A stretch of DNA of 64,000 bases. Origin: Terrabacter sp. Root85. GTDB taxonomy: Bacteria; Actinomycetota; Actinomycetes; Actinomycetales; Dermatophilaceae. Position numbers and translations under genes: made by a program. The notes under the pieces were generated by a model. That model did no database searches. It was not told where the DNA came from and saw only the letters and a list, made by a program, of their open reading frames with translations. Every line of letters begins with the position of its first letter. The first letter of the stretch is position 1. Shown here piece by piece: positions 62,680 through 64,000 of this stretch. The stretch is taken from assembly GCF_001429185.1 (NCBI RefSeq), contig NZ_LMIW01000014.1, positions 1 to 64,000 on the forward strand, given 5' to 3'.

Positions 62680-63486
62680 TCACAGGGAGGGGCTGCAGAC
62701 GACTTGGTGGTCCGACGTGTCGACGGCCACGAGCTGTCGGCCGGCGTAGACACGGCACTGGATCGTGCCCGGCCCGGTAAGGACCGTCGCCGTGACCTGC
62801 AGCTCGGACGGCCGGCTGTCGAGCGTGACCTTGGCGGCGTACGGGCCGAGCCCCTGGTGCCCGTCCAGGACGACACCGCCCCAGGTGATGTCGACGCCGG
62901 CGACGAGCCCCGCGCTGGGCGAGCTCGGCGTCGACACCACCTCGACGGTCAGCGAGGTGGCGTCCGCCGGCACCGGGGACACGTCCGGGGTCCCCCCGAG
63001 CAACGGGGCAAAGGCCGTCGAGGCGGTGACGTCACGGGCATGGACGCCGATCACGGATCCCGGGGCGTCACTGCTCCCGTCGGTCGTGCCGTCGAGCGTC
63101 CCGTCCATCGTGCTGTCGCAGTCGGGGATGCCGGGTTCCGCTCCGATGTCGGAGGTCCAGCACTCGTAGCTCTCGGTCGCGTCGTCGTGGTTCGAGAGAC
63201 CGAGGAGCAGGGGCGGGATGAGGAAGAAGGCGGCCCATCCCGGCAGTCGTCGCCGGGGCGGTTGCCGGACCGGCGGGGTGGTGAGGACCGGCGGCACCGG
63301 GGCCTGCCACGAGGACGGCGTCGCTGACTCCGGAGCGGGGGCGGACGACCGAGGCGCCCACGCGTCCGGGGGCAGGGACGGTCCCGACGTGGCGGGGTCA
63401 GCGCTGGACACGTCGCCCGGGAAGGAGACGTGCCGGTCCCGCTGGGGGTCCGGGAGGGCCGGGCGCGGGTGGTCGGGGTCGGACAA
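62680..63486 (-). CDS. proline-rich single-pass membrane protein, paralogue 2
   Basis: A 268-residue protein with the same plan as its neighbour: a disordered Pro-rich N-terminus beginning MSDPDHP, one short helix (GWAAFFLIPPLLLGL near 83-97) and an extracellular domain ending in a Cys-containing strand (TIQCRVYAGRQLVAV) and VVCSPSL. The start is TTG at 63486 with GAGG upstream. Function unknown; surface protein by inference. Confidence 0.7.
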   Translation of the reverse strand: MSDPDHPRPALPDPQRDRHVSFPGDVSSADPATSGPSLPPDAWAPRSSAPAPESATPSSWQAPVPPVLTTPPVRQPPRRRLPGWAAFFLIPPLLLGLSNHDDATESYECWTSDIGAEPGIPDCDSTMDGTLDGTTDGSSDAPGSVIGVHARDVTASTAFAPLLGGTPDVSPVPADATSLTVEVVSTPSSPSAGLVAGVDITWGGVVLDGHQGLGPYAAKVTLDSRPSELQVTATVLTGPGTIQCRVYAGRQLVAVDTSDHQVVCSPSL

Positions 63487-63693
63487 CGATGCCTCGCTTC
63501 AGACGGGTGGGACCACGGTAGGTCCTCGGGTGCCTCAGTCGTCGCACCTCTGACCGTCCCCGGCCTCGGCGCGTTCCGTGCGGCTGCCGGGTCCCGAGCC
63601 GGGAGGCTGACGGCGCAGGCTCAGCGGACGCCGCTCCGCGTCCGGTCGTTCACCGCGGCATCGACGGCCGGGGTCACCCCAGCTCGGTGGCGG

Positions 63694-64000
63694 TCAGTCG
63701 GCGCCGGGCCTCCAGCCACCGACCCGGATCTCGGTGCCGTCGACGATGTCGACGGGTGAGGTGGGGTCCAGCGGCACGGCCGCCGGTGACGACCCGTCGC
63801 TCACGACGATCGTCATCGACGCGGTCTGCTCGACGCCGGCGGCGGCGAGGTCGCCCCGCCACCCGAGGTCGAGGTGGGCGACGTCACCGGGATCGAGGGG
63901 CACCGTCTGCGCACTCGAGGTCTCCGCGTCGTGCAGGCGACCGCGAGGGTTGGCGAACACGGTCCCGGAGGGGCCGCGAGCGGACACCACGGCATACCCG
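63694..64000 (-). CDS. C-terminal part of a DUF4232-like extracellular protein
   Basis: The gene is cut by the window edge. The visible 101 codons form beta strands with the DUF4232-type pattern (GYAVVSARGPSG, then TVPLDPGDVAHLDLGWRG, then a final Val/Ile strand). The frame is open to base 64000, and the start lies beyond it. It lies upstream, on the same strand, of the two proline-rich single-pass genes and may belong to the same set of surface proteins. Confidence 0.65.
   Translation of the reverse strand, partial: GYAVVSARGPSGTVFANPRGRLHDAETSSAQTVPLDPGDVAHLDLGWRGDLAAAGVEQTASMTIVVSDGSSPAAVPLDPTSPVDIVDGTEIRVGGWRPGAD

Overview
The window is chromosomal DNA from a high-GC actinobacterium. GC is roughly 70% by eye, genes are tightly packed, start codons are often GTG or TTG, and many genes are joined by ATGA overlaps. 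The gene content (DUF222-HNH nuclease, LAL-type regulator, DUF6318 lipoprotein, lysyl-phosphatidylglycerol synthase-like protein, FemX-like transferase, USP cluster) fits the Micrococcales, and I would guess Intrasporangiaceae. No rRNA, tRNA, CRISPR array, transposase, integrase or phage module was recognised.

Layout. 0-5.5 kb: a DUF1326/DUF2182 metal-binding pair, then a NarL/DesK-type two-component system divergent from a drug- or peptide-type ABC exporter that ends in a perfect 22-bp hairpin. 5.5-13 kb: a sigma factor/zinc anti-sigma operon with a small leading gene, facing a run of DoxX-like protein, patatin phospholipase, GTP cyclohydrolase I and an MprF-like protein, followed by malic enzyme and a hexapeptide-repeat protein. 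13-24 kb: an apparent gene fusion of a LAL-type regulator with DUF4242, an aldo/keto reductase, a secreted protein, a NERD-helicase, an HNH nuclease and a PLP decarboxylase. 24-36 kb: secreted BNR protein and lipoprotein, four universal stress proteins, an MFS transporter, a NERD membrane protein with a probable frameshift, ChaB and a subtilase. 36-43 kb: SRPBCC and VOC proteins, Tex, amidase, and an envelope pair with a 48-bp tandem repeat. 43-50 kb: a lower-GC lipoprotein/PKD pair, McrBC and DoxX. 50-64 kb: a very large subtilase, a RecB/RNase H/SF1 helicase fusion, an ADP-ribosylglycohydrolase-phosphatase fusion, small membrane proteins, a FemX-like enzyme and a family of proline-rich single-pass proteins.

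How the genes work together. Three themes recur: envelope and stress functions (USPs, DoxX, MprF-like, FemX, secreted proteases); DNA defence or repair (McrBC, HNH, NERD-helicase, TM0106-type helicase-nuclease); and compact regulation, with about nine apparently leaderless promoters.

The observation I find most unusual cuts across gene boundaries. The octamer GTATGCCG/CGGCATAC occurs 32 times by my count, about once per 2 kb, against roughly two expected. It forces unusual codons in genes, is over-represented between genes, and occurs as inverted pairs in terminator stems. This is the pattern of DNA-uptake sequences in Neisseria and Pasteurellaceae.
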